Notes: generated by a model from the letters alone, not told the origin. A DNA stretch of 64,000 nucleotides from Eurosta solidaginis (GCF_040869045.1 NC_090319.1:304222998-304286997), one strand, 5' to 3'; positions 46,644-56,587 are shown, counted from the first letter of the stretch. Made by a program: numbers and translations.

Positions 46644-48011
46644 TGATGCCTGCCGACCACCCAGATAATTTGCGGTCCACCTTTTAAGACATGGGGGAAG
46701 GGTAGACCCTTCCAGGTCCTGCAGTAGCGAGCCATGGTTGACCGTATCGAAAGCTTTTGATAGGTCTAGCGCTACGAGTACTTTTCTATGGGGTATTGAT
46801 TTAAACCGAAATTTATCTGGGTGCTGATGGAATTTAGCGCGGTGGTAGTGCTATGGAGTTTTCTGAAGCCATGCTGATGAGAGGCTAGCTGCAAATTCGC
46901 TTGGAAATAAGGGAGCAAAATTGCTTCAAGCGTCTTTGCCACTGGCGATAGGAGAGATATCGGACGATACGACTCACCTATGTTAGCTGGTTTCCCAGGC
47001 TTTAGTAGCGGGACCACCTTGGCCATTTTCCATTTCTCAGGTATGACAAAGGTGGAAAGAGACAGATTGAAGACATGCGCTAAATATTTGAAACACTCTT
47101 TCCCTAGGCTTTTAAGCATCGGCATGGCTATGCCGTCTGGGCCCACTGCTTTGGATGGTTTAGCACGACCAATGGCGTCCTCAACCTCTTTAGCGGTGAT
47201 GGTAATTGGTGACGCGCTGAATTTGTGTTTTTTGTGCGTGTCTATTTGCTCTCCGTCTATCTTTGTCGACCGTAGGATGCATTATATATTGCCGGCAGAA
47301 AGCGCTCGCACATTTTTTCGCGTCCGACAGCCCTTTGTCGACAGAGGCGATGGAAACTTTGTCTTTGTGCTTAGTCGGATTCGATAGGGACTTTACGGTG
47401 GACCAAAGTTTACCCACACCGGTAAAGAGGTTACAACCTCTTAGGTGCTCCTCCCATTTCGCCCGCTTGTGTTCGTCCACAATCAATCTGATGCGTTGGT
47501 TTATATCCCTTATTTGGGGGTCGCCTGGATCAAGCTGTCTTATAAGGTCACGTTCTCTCGCTAAGTTTGCGGTCTCCGCCGTGAAGTGGGGCCGAATTTC
47601 GGGAATTCTCCCGGCGGGAATGAAATTTGCCGAGGCGGATTTAATGACCTTACGGAAGGCACGCTCCCCTTGGCTGGCATCAGTCGGGCTAGGGAGGGCA
47701 GCAAAGCGGTTGTCTGTAAAGGATTTATATTCTTCCCACTTTCCTTTTTTGAAGTTTATGAAAGTGCGTTTTTCAGTGATGATGAAGTCGGCGGTACGCT
47801 CAAGCGAAATAAGTATGGGCAGGTGGTCGGATGCCAATGTTACCATCGGCTGCCATTTGACGCAGTTTACGAGTTCTGCGCTCACGATTGAGATATCTGG
47901 GGAGCTGTGACAGCTTCCTACCATAGGTGTGGGGGCGTCTCCGTTTATTGTGCAGAACGTCGTTTCTTCTATTTGATCCGCCAACATCTCACCCCTACTG
48001 TCCGCCCGCAA
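46644..48011 (-). pseudogene. CR1-like LINE copy A, endonuclease C-terminus and RT N-terminal half
   Basis: On the minus strand 48011-47190 is open and starts with the end of an APE-type endonuclease: RGEMLADQIEETTF, SSPDISIVSAEL and the catalytic SDHLPILISL. Then a linker leads to RT: MGPDGIAMPMLKSLG (47146), WKMAKVVPLLKPGKP, YRPISLLSPVAKTLE and QHGFRKLHSTTTAL. Frameshifts occur near 47190 and 46790, the latter just before ALDLSKAFDTVNH-type sequence. The first part of the endonuclease is absent: at about 48010 the sequence jumps from the N-terminal linker to the endonuclease C-terminus. Confidence 0.85.
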
Positions 48012-48428
48012 GTTTGAATGCCAAAGGCGTAGACTACGGGACGCCCTTGGGCGTGAACAGCAAGGAGAGATTTATAAAAGTTACGTGGACGTCGGGTTTT
48101 GGGATCAAGCCCATAACAACCTGTCCGATGCAACCATCCCTTGCACGAGACACACTGAACAGAGTATGACCGTCCTAAAAAGATTCTTTTCCGGCAGATG
48201 CAGCAAAACCATTTCTCAGGACCGGGGTCAGGAGACGGACCCGGATTGGATTCGATGCCTTCCCGGAGTAAGAGAATATGGAGCAGTCCTGCTGCAAGGA
48301 GCTGCTGGGAGGATGACAATTTGTGGGAGGGACGAAACAAATTAGATGGGGTCACACTGAAATGACAGTCCTTGGTCGGGAAAAATCCCGAGTCGCTCCG
48401 GTACATAGAACCGACTGCCTTGGGAAGC
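47969..48428 (-). pseudogene. CR1-like LINE copy A, 5' end with 2A-like motif and PHD-like finger
   Basis: The 145-codon frame from 48406 encodes LLHILLLREGIESNPGPSPD at residues 41-60 and then a finger CCICRKRIFLGR, CVSCKGWLHRTGC (CxxC...CxxC...HxxxC), similar to PHD-type fingers of CR1-group LINE ORFs. GIESNPGP matches the 2A peptide core except for the Asp before the first hydrophobic residue. After residue 120 the frame is shifted and joins, by deletion, the endonuclease C-terminus. The 5' UTR starts at 48428, next to the target duplication, and its first 50 bp include CAGTCGGTTCTATGTACCGG, a likely internal promoter start for LINEs of this group. The 5' end thus appears complete. Confidence 0.75.
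48236..48262 (-). other. 2A-like (ribosome skipping) motif in the LINE ORF
   Basis: Codons for EGIESNPGP, preceded by a Leu-rich stretch (AAGLLHILLLR), as in known 2A sequences (consensus D-V/I-E-x-N-P-G-P). The Asp is replaced by Gly. 2A-like sequences have been reported in APE-type non-LTR retrotransposons. Function here is unproven. Confidence 0.5.
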
Positions 48429-48441
48429 GCAATGTCAAGCT
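48429..48441 (+). repeat. Target site duplication, right copy (13 bp)
   Basis: GCAATGTCAAGCT, identical to 45326-45338. Confidence 0.9.
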
Positions 48442-48548
48442 AATTGCGCGTGATATCCTCTCACGACCAAGGGCTAGAGCCTGGGTTCCAGTGACGCCAA
48501 CGGACCCAGCTGACATCCTGGAGCTGCTCCAGGAGTACAACCGCCACA
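48442..48548 (+). pseudogene. Outer LINE ORF1, second part
   Basis: Continues the ORF1 interrupted at 45338: LIARDILSRPRARAWVPVTP then DPADILELLQEYNRHK, a block also found in DUF4780-type ORF1 proteins (xARVWxP...DPxxILxLLQxxN). It is joined by deletion, in a different frame, to the RT part at about 48548. Confidence 0.65.
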
Positions 48549-49010
48549 AGTTTGGAAGTGAACCCGGATAAAACCGAGCTTGTTCTCTTCACGAGGAGGT
48601 ACAAAGTACCAAATCTTACACCGCCAAGAATTGGGGGTACGTTCTTAGCGTTTAGCGATCAAGTCAAGTATTTGGGAGTCATTTTGGATAAGAAGCTATT
48701 ATGGAGTGACCATATAGTAGAGCGATCCAAGAAGGCAGCAGCAGAGCTGTTCACCTGCAAGAGGGTAATTGGCACCTCCTAGGGATTCTCCCCTAAGGTG
48801 ACCTGCTGTATTTACACAGCCATTGTGCGCCCGATTCTTCTTTATGGTGCCTCGATCTGGTGGCCTGCACTAGCTAAAAGTACCTATCTTAAAATGCTTC
48901 AAAAGGTGCAACGGAGTTCGGAGCTCTGCATTACCGGGGCTCTCGACTCCACTCCAGATTCCGTTGCATACATACATGGATACATAGATACATAGATAGA
49001 TACAGGCCAA
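48549..49010 (+). pseudogene. Outer LINE RT C-terminal part (R1/LOA-like)
   Basis: VNPDKTELVLFTRRYKVP and FSDQVKYLGVILDKKLLWSD are the RT segment that follows the YADD box, then TCCIYTAIVRPILLYGASIW and WWPALAKSTYLKMLQKVQR. A nonsense codon occurs at 48779 (after CKRVIGTS). The same clade as the relic at 37940-40080. Everything between ORF1 and this point is deleted. The copy ends in a short GATACATA microsatellite near 49000. Confidence 0.75.
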
Positions 49011-49089
49011 GCTAATAAAAGCGTTTCGTAGATGTGCCATGCATCCACACCCATCATTAATAAAGGAATGCGTTTTTCGCATTACGTGC

Positions 49090-49715
49090 AAGGTTTCAAA
49101 TTTATGGCCATTTGGGGTGGTCACAAGTTCAATTGACCTTATGTCCGTTAACCTTATGTAACCCCACCATCACATTATTGCATTGTCATCGAGCCTTGAT
49201 ACGTGTGCAAAGTTTCAATCAAACTTATGGCCATTCAAAGTGGTAATAAGGCCAATTGACCTTATGGCCGTTGAGCTTATGTCACCACACCATCACATTA
49301 ATGCATTGTCATCGAGCCTTGATACGTGTGCAAATTTTTAATCAAACTTATGGCCATTCAAAGTGGTAATAAGGCGAATTGACCTTATGGCCGTTGACCT
49401 TATGTCACCACACCATCACATTAATGCATTGTCGTCGAGCCTTGATACGTGTGCAAAGTTTCAATCAAACTTATGGTCATTTAAAGTAGTAATAAGACCA
49501 TTTGACCTTATGGCCGTTAACCTTATGTCACCACACCATCACAATAATGCATTGTCATCTAGCCGTGATACGTGTGTAAAGTTTCAATCAAACTTATGGC
49601 CATTAAAAGTGGTAATAAGGCCAATTAACCTTATGGCCGTTGACCTTATGTCACCACACCATCACATTAATGCATTGTCATCGGTCCTTGATACGTATGC
49701 AAAGTTTCAAATTAA
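49090..49715 (+). repeat. Tandem array, 123-bp unit, five units
   Basis: GCATTGTCATCGAGCC-type starts recur at 49180, 49303, 49426, 49549 and 49672, exactly 123 bp apart. Units differ at a few positions. As 123 is 3 x 41, one frame stays open over three units (49363-49737, 124 codons), which is a by-product of the period. The array sits next to the outer LINE end, and GCTAATAAAAGCG occurs on both sides (about 49011 and 49778). Confidence 0.9.
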
Positions 49716-49862
49716 TCAGACTTCTAGAAACCGGTGAAAATTAAGCTCAAAGATTCCGTTACCGCTTGGCCTGTAAGCTAATAAAAGCGCGTTAAAAAAT
49801 CAATTTAAGTGAATATATGCAGATTTAGATATCATTCGTTTGACTTAACTAATGGTGATTTC

Positions 49863-50312
49863 TTTTCTACACGAAAATGTCGCCACTTTCAGCGGCAAAC
49901 ATTTTCAAGATTCTCACTTCGCTCTGTGAAATTGTAGCCACTTAAAATGTTCAGTGCCACCCTGCATGACTTGAAAAGAACAAAAACTGTAACCATTTTT
50001 ACAAAAAAATGCAGTTCGTGTACTTGTTCGCTGTCAACTGTGATCGCAAATTGCTTTTGAGTGAGGCATGATGCGACACATACGTACATATAAGCATACG
50101 CTTCAGCTTCGTGTGATTCATCAGCTAATTGACAGGGCTGTTTTCTGCACCGTCAATGGCAGCGAGAGCAAGTAATGTTGCATTTTTTGCCATTTTTAGG
50201 GGTAGGTTGTTGAGAAAAGATAATGATGCCCTCTATTGAGGCTAAGCTGATTTTACAACAGAACACAACTTTTTGAAAGGTTGGCGTGAAGGCGATATTT
50301 TCGTGTAGAAAA
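49863..50312. mobile_element. Small DNA transposon/MITE with inverted ends and TA duplication
   Basis: TTTTCTACACGAAAATGTCGCC at the left and its near inverse GGCGATATTTTCGTGTAGAAAA at the right. If TA (49868-49869 and 50306-50307) is the target duplication, the element is 49870-50305 with CACGAAAAT ends. Length about 436 bp, no transposase. TA duplication suggests the Tc1/mariner group. Confidence 0.65.
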
Positions 50313-50319
50313 CAAAACA

Positions 50320-50931
50320 CTATAATTAAATAAATAATTACATTTTTTATTAATTTACCCAGTTCAATGGTGAAAACCGAAAATAAGATATTATAAAGAG
50401 GTTATTTTTCTGAAAAGCAACAAATTACACGCAAACTTATTCGCACTTAGTGATAGAACTTTTAAAAAAAGTATCGATATCGATACTCATATAAAATACT
50501 CGCATCAAAGTATCGATGCTAGTACTCATACTCAGTAAAGGGTATCGAATATGTTCGATCCAAGTGACTACCTCAAAATTTTTACCAAAAGTGAGAATTT
50601 TTTTAAAATGAGAACGTATGTTTTGAATTTAATACAGTAAGGAAGTTTAAGTTTTGACGAAACCGAACATTATTTACCCATTTATGTGCTCTTACATATA
50701 TTTTAAGGATGCATTTAAAAGAATCGTTACGAAGATTAAATGATTTAAAAAAAAATGCCAGTGGCCTTGCAGATGCTGTTCGGAATCGCCATAAAATATG
50801 TAGCACGACGCAAACTTGAAAAGAAGCTGGGTGTAAATCTCCTCTCCTTTTTTTATGACATTAAAAATTTTGTGGACAAATTAACTAAATAGAATTTATA
50901 TACTTTGTACTGCTCAATCTCTACTGGCTGC
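50320..50931. other. No gene; short TATCGATAC repeats and a DINE-like end
   Basis: TATCGATAC-type short repeats lie at about 50470-50540 (similar ones at 58050-58160). A diverged terminus of the DINE-like family (GTAAGGAAGTTTAAG...CCGAACATTA) lies at about 50632-50690. Confidence 0.5.
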
Positions 50932-50989
50932 TATTGTTGTAACAGTGCTTCGCCCCATCCAATAGGTGCGACCACTCACAAATTGTCAT
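50932..50989 (-). repeat. CR1-like LINE copy C, 3' UTR piece left of the BEL insertion
   Basis: TTGTTGTAACAGTGCTTCGC, CCCATCCAATAGG and CACAAATTGTCAT match the 3' UTR of copy A at 45355-45411. The LINE resumes at 56588 after the BEL element. Last five bases (GTCAT) are the target duplication. Confidence 0.85.
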
Positions 50990-51323
50990 TGTTGGAAAAT
51001 GTCACCTAAAGTTTTGTTTTATTTAATCTAAGTACAACCTTGAGTTATAAGCCAATGTTTTGCACTCATTCTTTCATCGCTATTTATTCGTTCTCTCTAT
51101 TCACGTTGACATTTTTCAAAGCTCGAAACATCCATTTTATTATTGAACTTTGATCGCCAAAGAAAGGGTGCAAAACTGCGGTAAGATAACTATAGTCTTT
51201 TTTATGAAATACATTTGTACATAATTAATGAATTCTTTCAGAATAAACCAATCACACAGCTACAATAAAGTGTTGAATGTTTAGCGCAAACCCTTTCGCT
51301 TAGCCTTAGTCGCAGTCGCGACA
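50990..51323 (+). repeat. BEL/Pao element 5' LTR
   Basis: 334 bp, TGTTGG...GCGACA, preceded by GTCAT (50985-50989) that recurs after the 3' LTR. Compared with the 3' LTR it lacks 10 bp between two GTAC repeats and lacks the 124-bp duplication; three base substitutions are seen. Confidence 0.95.
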
Positions 51324-51383
51324 ATTTTATTCGCAGTTTTCATTTAATGATTACTTCCACGGCCTTGAAGTGAGAATTCACTT

Positions 51384-53144
51384 ATGAAAGAACCAGAAGA
51401 AAATCTTGAGAAACGACGCAGTCCTCGGCTCCACAAAGTAGAGGTGGAATCAGAAGAAATGCCGCCTGCACCGCCCACCACCACAGCGAACGATGATACG
51501 ACCGTCGTCACCGCCACCGCCACTGCCAGTACAAACGTCGCAACCACAACTAGTGTAGCAGTCACCTCAACTTTGGAAATGCCAAAGCAAATCGCCACTC
51601 TTCAAAAACAATTAGAGGAATCTAAGGTAAGGTTTAATGAACAAAATCGTATTTGCCAAAGGCTGGAAACAGCGCTGCGAAATACAGTAGATATGGCAAA
51701 TACTGTACCCTTTACAGCCGCCCCAACTACAGTGCCTGCCGTTGCTACGAATTTCGCACCATCACCCGGTGCTGCAGAACTTAACCTCACAAATTTGCAA
51801 ACTACGTCCCATGTGCAGTATTTGTCAGCTGCTGCAACCTCAAATAATATCGGACCATTTACTGCAAACAGTTATGTGCACTCCGCTACGTCGCCAATCG
51901 CGAGCGGCGCTGCTACTCTGCCAGCCGAGAACGCTGGCATAATTTCATCGCTGCCGACGTACACTATGACTGCTGCTGCTGCGCCAACATATTTAACTAC
52001 AAGTCAATTGCACTCTACACAGAGTCACTTTAGCATGCCATGTACATCGTCCTCGATATATACACCAACGCTATCTAATAATATTAATCAGTATATGCAA
52101 ACGCCTATGCCACTGAATGACTTGAACAACCTCTCTCTTTTGACCAATTCCGCAAGATTTCTGCGAAAATTACAAGATTTGCCCGATTTTAGTGGCGAGC
52201 CAGAAGACTGGCCAATTTTTTATGCAAATTATGTCCAGTCCACATCGGTGTATAACTACACCAATTTAGAAAACAACCAGCGGTTGCAGAAAGCTGTTAA
52301 AGGAGAAGCTCGCGAGGTAATTAAATCACTCTTAATTCACCCTGATAACGTTGCCGCTGCTATCGAGCAGCTACGCTTTCGTTTCGGTCGCCCTGAACAA
52401 TTAATTCAGAGCCAGCTACGGCAAGCGAGGGATTTGCCAAATATTGCGGAGAATGCCTTGTCGGAGTTAGTGCCATTTGCTACCAAAGTGAAAAATTTAG
52501 CAACGTTTCTGCAATCAGTGAATGGCCAACAACACTTAGCAAATCCTACGCTATTGGAGGAGTTGTCATCAAAGCTCCCAATGAGCAAGCGGCTGGAATG
52601 GGCAAGGACCGCCGCGTCGATACTGCCATATCCTACGATCCTACACTTTAGCGACTGGGTAAGTGAACTTGCTAATTTAATATGTACCATACAAGGTGTT
52701 GACAATAAAGAGGGTAAGCGACGTGTGGTGCTACACACATCCGAAAAACCGTCCCCAAACCCCTCGGCTATGAGTCCCTTTAAGTGCCCCCTTTGCCAAG
52801 GGCAACATAAACTCCAAGATTGTCGTCGTTTCCTTAATGTCATGGTCTCTGATAGGTGGGATATAGTGAAGAAATATCGCGTCTGTTTTTCCTGCCTAAG
52901 CGTGGGCCATAATACACGTAACTGTCGCCGTAAGAAATTTTGCTCTGCAGAAGGTTGCCAACGCAGACACCATAGCCTACTGCACGAAGCCATCGTGAAA
53001 GCTCCGAACTCCAGTGTCTTAAGGGAGGAAGGAGGAGAGGTACGAGGAAGCGTATTGAGCTGCGCGACCACTGACGCTTCTAAGCCGAAACTGCTATTTC
53101 GTGTTCTGCCTGTCACGTTACTTTGGCGTCGTGAACCCGAATAA
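51384..53144 (+). CDS. gag: BEL/Pao Gag protein (C-terminus altered by deletion)
   Basis: 586 codons from ATG 51384, the first in-frame ATG after the 5' LTR. Order: a charged start, a Thr/Ala-rich stretch, a coiled-coil-like segment (residues 65-100), a long Ser/Thr/Ala-rich linker, a DUF1759-type Gag domain from about residue 255 (FLRKLQDLPDFSGEPEDWPI), and two Cys/His zinc fingers at about 468-515 (CPLCQGQHKLQDC, CFSCLSVGHNTRNC). The frame is intact to about residue 578, where LLFRVLPVTL would begin the aspartic protease region; there an internal deletion joins it out of frame to the RT, and it stops after eight more codons. Family role: particle formation and RNA packaging in the cytoplasm. 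Confidence 0.9.
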   Translation: MKEPEENLEKRRSPRLHKVEVESEEMPPAPPTTTANDDTTVVTATATASTNVATTTSVAVTSTLEMPKQIATLQKQLEESKVRFNEQNRICQRLETALRNTVDMANTVPFTAAPTTVPAVATNFAPSPGAAELNLTNLQTTSHVQYLSAAATSNNIGPFTANSYVHSATSPIASGAATLPAENAGIISSLPTYTMTAAAAPTYLTTSQLHSTQSHFSMPCTSSSIYTPTLSNNINQYMQTPMPLNDLNNLSLLTNSARFLRKLQDLPDFSGEPEDWPIFYANYVQSTSVYNYTNLENNQRLQKAVKGEAREVIKSLLIHPDNVAAAIEQLRFRFGRPEQLIQSQLRQARDLPNIAENALSELVPFATKVKNLATFLQSVNGQQHLANPTLLEELSSKLPMSKRLEWARTAASILPYPTILHFSDWVSELANLICTIQGVDNKEGKRRVVLHTSEKPSPNPSAMSPFKCPLCQGQHKLQDCRRFLNVMVSDRWDIVKKYRVCFSCLSVGHNTRNCRRKKFCSAEGCQRRHHSLLHEAIVKAPNSSVLREEGGEVRGSVLSCATTDASKPKLLFRVLPVTLLWRREPE

Positions 53145-54852
53145 ACCGCAAAAATTACGTCTTGTTTTTGACGCTGCCTCCCAATTTGAAGGGTCGTCTT
53201 TAAACTCTAATTTATTAAAAGGGCCACAGCTGTACACCTCTCTTCCTTCCATTTTATTTAATTTTCGAACACGTGCAGTTGCTGTCTGTGGAGACATAAA
53301 AGAAATGTTTCACCAAGTGGTTATTCAACCATCTGACAGGTGTGCACAACGTTTTCTTTGGCGTAATGGGAGGAGTAATACGCAGCCCAAGGAATATGAA
53401 ATGCGAGTTATGATTTTCGGTGCCGCAGGCTCGCCTTGCTCGGAACAATATGTCATGAGACAGAATGCCAGAGAGCATTATGAAAGTAATCCTCGCGCTG
53501 TTGAGGCTATTATTGAGCACCATTACGTGGACGATTTCGTTGACAGTTTTGAGACGATCCAAGAAGCGGTAGACGCAACAAAGATGGTAAGGAGCATTCA
53601 CAGCGATGGCGGATTCGAATTACGTGGGTTCGTTTCCAATTCTGAGGAAGTGGTTAGAGAATTAGATGGCACTACGAACCCGAAACAAATCGCAGCAGAT
53701 GAGAGTACAGAGAAAGTTCTTGGACTATTTTGGGAGCCAGGAAGCGATAACTTTAGGTTTAGTTTGAAATTTCATCGTATTGATCATGCAGTAATTAAAG
53801 GTGAAAGATGCCCAACGAAAAGGGAACTCCTCAGCATTGTTATGTCAACCTTTGATCCGCTTGGATTCTTAAGCCATTACACCGTTGCCGCCAAGGCCCT
53901 CATGCGAGAAGTTTGGCGTCGTGAAGTTCGTTGGGACGAGCCCATTCCCAATGAAGTGAACGTATCGTGGGAGAAATGGAGGCGACAGTTTCACAAGGTA
54001 GCGGAATTTCGTGTGCCGCGATTCTACTTCGATCGTGGTAAGCCTCAAAACTTGGAGCTCCACGTGTTTGTTGATGCAAGCGAGGAGGCATTTGCTGCTG
54101 TTGCTTACTGGAGGACAATACAGTCGAACGGTGGAATCGAAGTGTCATTAATTGCCGGGAAAACGAAATGTGCTCCACTAAAACCTGTAACCATTCCACG
54201 ATAAGAGTTGCAAGCCGCCGTGCTTGGTGTACGTCTGCGTAAGTTAGTATTGGATAATCACCAAATTAACCCCCAGCGATGTTTCCTATGGAGCCACTCC
54301 AGAACTGTTTTGAAATGGATCGGGAGTGAACACCGACGCTACAAACCATACGTGGCACACCGCGTCGCGGAGATTCTGAGTGGGAGTTAAGTTCACGAAT
54401 GGCGATAGGTGCCAACCCAGGATAATGTTGCTGACGATGCGACGAGAAGTAACGGAAGCATTGATCTTTCACATAAATCTCGTTGGCTCCACGGACCGAA
54501 TTTCTTGCGACGTTCCGAAGACACTTGGCCTACTGAAGATACTGATACCAGAAACGCTGTTGACGTAAATGAAGAACTTCGATCCAAATTTGGTTTGGTT
54601 GCTAGCAATAACACATTGATTAACTATAGTCGATTTTCAAGCCTCATTAGGCTAAAGAGAACTGTGGCGTGGATGCTTCGCTTCATTAACCGTTTCCGCA
54701 AACGAGAGCTACAGTATAAAGAATATGGACTCACTGCATCAGAGATTGAAGCCGCCGAACGCATTTTATGTCTATTTGTCCAAAAGGAAGCCTTCCCTTT
54801 AGAACGCAATCGCATCGAAATGGTCAAGATTTACTCAGCGACAGTCCAATAA
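53119..54852 (+). pseudogene. pol: BEL/Pao Pol: reverse transcriptase and RNase H (protease deleted)
   Basis: After the deletion junction at about 53119 the sequence enters the RT at VNPNKPQKLRLVFDAASQFE, followed by VCGDIKEMFHQV (catalytic Asp) and HHYVDDFVDSF (catalytic YVDD at 53524-53535), then ELLSIVMSTFDPLGFLSHYT and the RNase H region (LHVFVDASEEAFAAVAYW, CFLWSHSRTVLKWI). Aspartic protease and the start of RT are missing. Nonsense codons in the otherwise continuous frame lie at 54202, 54388 and 54406; the frame is lost at 54852 by a frameshift between about 54768 and 54850. The element cannot move on its own. Confidence 0.9.
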
Positions 54853-56139
54853 GACAGCTTTCGCCATGCATTGACGAGGACGGACTGTTAAGGGTGCAAG
54901 GGCGTATAGATGCAGCTAGCTACTTGCCGTATAATACCAGAGGGCCGATTATACTACCGAATGGACATATTTTTACGCGACTGGTCATCCGATATCATCA
55001 CTGCCAGATGAAACACCAAAACCATGAGACAACTATAGCCAATATTCCTCAGAAATATTGGATTCCCAGAATAAGGCAGTTACTACGGAGTATAGTATAC
55101 GAATGCAAAATATGTTCTATAAACAGAGTGCAACCTCGAACGCCAAAAATGGGCCTCCTACCAGAAGACCGTCTCCAGCCTCATGTAAGGCCCTACAGGG
55201 CTCGATTATTTCGGACAAATTTGTGTCACGATTGGACGGCGAATTGAAAAACGTTGGGTTGCTCTATTTACGTGTCTCACCGTCCGAGCGATCCACTTAG
55301 AAATAGCCCATGATTTGTCGACGGACTCGTGCATAATTGCAATGCGCAACTTCATGAACAGGAGAGGGGTTCCAGCGCGCCTTCGATCCGACAATGGTAA
55401 CAACTTTATAGGCGCTAACGAATAGGCTAAACGTTTCTCTGAAGTGTTCGACACGGAGCGCGTTCAAAACGAATTGTCAACTAAAGGTGTTGAGTGGTTC
55501 TTCAACTGCCCCGCCAATCCATCCGATGGTGGAGCCTGGGAAAGGATGGTGATGGTGCAAAGCGTAAAAAGGGTCCTTCGACATACGTTGAAAGAAGTAG
55601 CACCAAGGGAACACGTTTTACAAAGCCTATTGATAGAAGCAGAGAGTATAATAAATTCGCGCCCTTTGACGCACTTGCCCGTCTCCGCCAACGAAGAAGA
55701 GCCACTCATACCTAACCATTTCCTGATTGGCCAAGGCAATGCTCCTAACACTCCAGCGCTCAATGCTCCTGATATTAATGTACATAGCCTACGCAAGCAG
55801 TGGCGAGTTGCACGCAGTCTAAGGGACGCTTTCTGGAAACGATGGATACTGGAGTATCTGCCAACTTTAACGCGAAGAGTCAAATGGTGCCAACGAACGG
55901 CTCCCCTTAGGGAAGGGGATGCAGTATTTATTTGTGACCCAAACATGCCAAGAAATCAATGGCGACGCGGAATTGTTGACCGTTTGTACACTGGTAAGGA
56001 TGGTGTAGCCCGGCGTGCTGACGTGCGAACAATAGGCGGACCTTTGCAGCGCGCGGTATCTAAACTGGCGGTTTTGGATGTGGAAAGTAGTGAAGCTGAT
56101 CGCTCCACGGGGGTGGGGGTGTTGGAAAATTTCACCTAA
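54768..56139 (+). pseudogene. pol: BEL/Pao Pol: integrase and C-terminal DUF5641-like domain
   Basis: An H2C2 zinc-binding segment (RYHHCQMKHQ...CKICSINR, about 54990-55130) is followed after a frameshift near 55200 by the integrase core: Asp in LDYFGQ (codon 55204), Asp in RSDNGNNF (55390) and Glu in GGAWERM (55540), about 50 residues apart for the last two. A TAG at 55423 interrupts the core. The C-terminal part (LREGDAVFICD, QWRRGIVDRLYTG) is the DUF5641-type domain common at the end of BEL/Pao Pol. It ends with TAA at 56139, inside the 3' LTR start. Confidence 0.9.
56106..56119 (+). other. Polypurine tract of the BEL element
   Basis: A G-rich run (CACGGGGGTGGGGG) directly before the 3' LTR, the usual site for plus-strand priming. 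Confidence 0.75.
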
Positions 56140-56587
56140 AGTTTTGTTTTATTTAATCTAAGTACCCTTTGGTACAACCTTGAGTTATAAGCCAATATTT
56201 TGCACTCATTCTTTCATCGCTATTTATTCGTTCTCTCTATTCACGTTGACATTTTTCAAAGCTCGAAACATCCATTTTATTATTGAACTTTGATCGCCAA
56301 AGAAAGGGTGCAAAACTGCGGTAAGATAACTATAGTCTTTTTTATGAAATACATTTGTACATAATTAATGAATTCTTTCAGAATAAACCAATCACACAGC
56401 TACAATAAAGTGTTGAATGTTTAACGCAAACCCTTTCGCTTAGCCTTAGATAACTATAGTCTTTTTTATGAAATACATTTGTACATAATTAATGAATTCT
56501 TTCAGAATAAACCAATCACACAGCTACAATAAAGTGTTGAATGTTTAACGCAAACCCTTTCGCTTAGCCTTAGTCGCAGTCGCGACA
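56120..56587 (+). repeat. BEL/Pao element 3' LTR with internal tandem duplication
   Basis: 468 bp. A 124-bp segment (GATAACTATAGTC... to ...GCTTAGCCTTAG) is present twice in tandem, at about 56325-56448 and 56449-56572. It is single in the 5' LTR. The LTR ends GCGACA and is followed by GTCAT (56588-56592). Confidence 0.95.

Noticed and set aside
47263..47910. 215-codon open frame on the plus strand
   Set aside because: It is antisense to the LINE endonuclease/RT frame, whose minus-strand reading has clear family motifs.
49363..49737. 124-codon frame with 41-residue repeats
   Set aside because: The open frame follows from a 123-bp tandem period; no start context or homology.
51324..51345. 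tRNA primer binding site of the BEL element
   Set aside because: The bases right after the 5' LTR (ATTTTATTCGCAG) do not match a primer site I can assign to a tRNA.
52406..53116. 236-codon minus-strand frame
   Set aside because: Antisense to the BEL gag frame, which has zinc fingers and a DUF1759-type domain on the plus strand.
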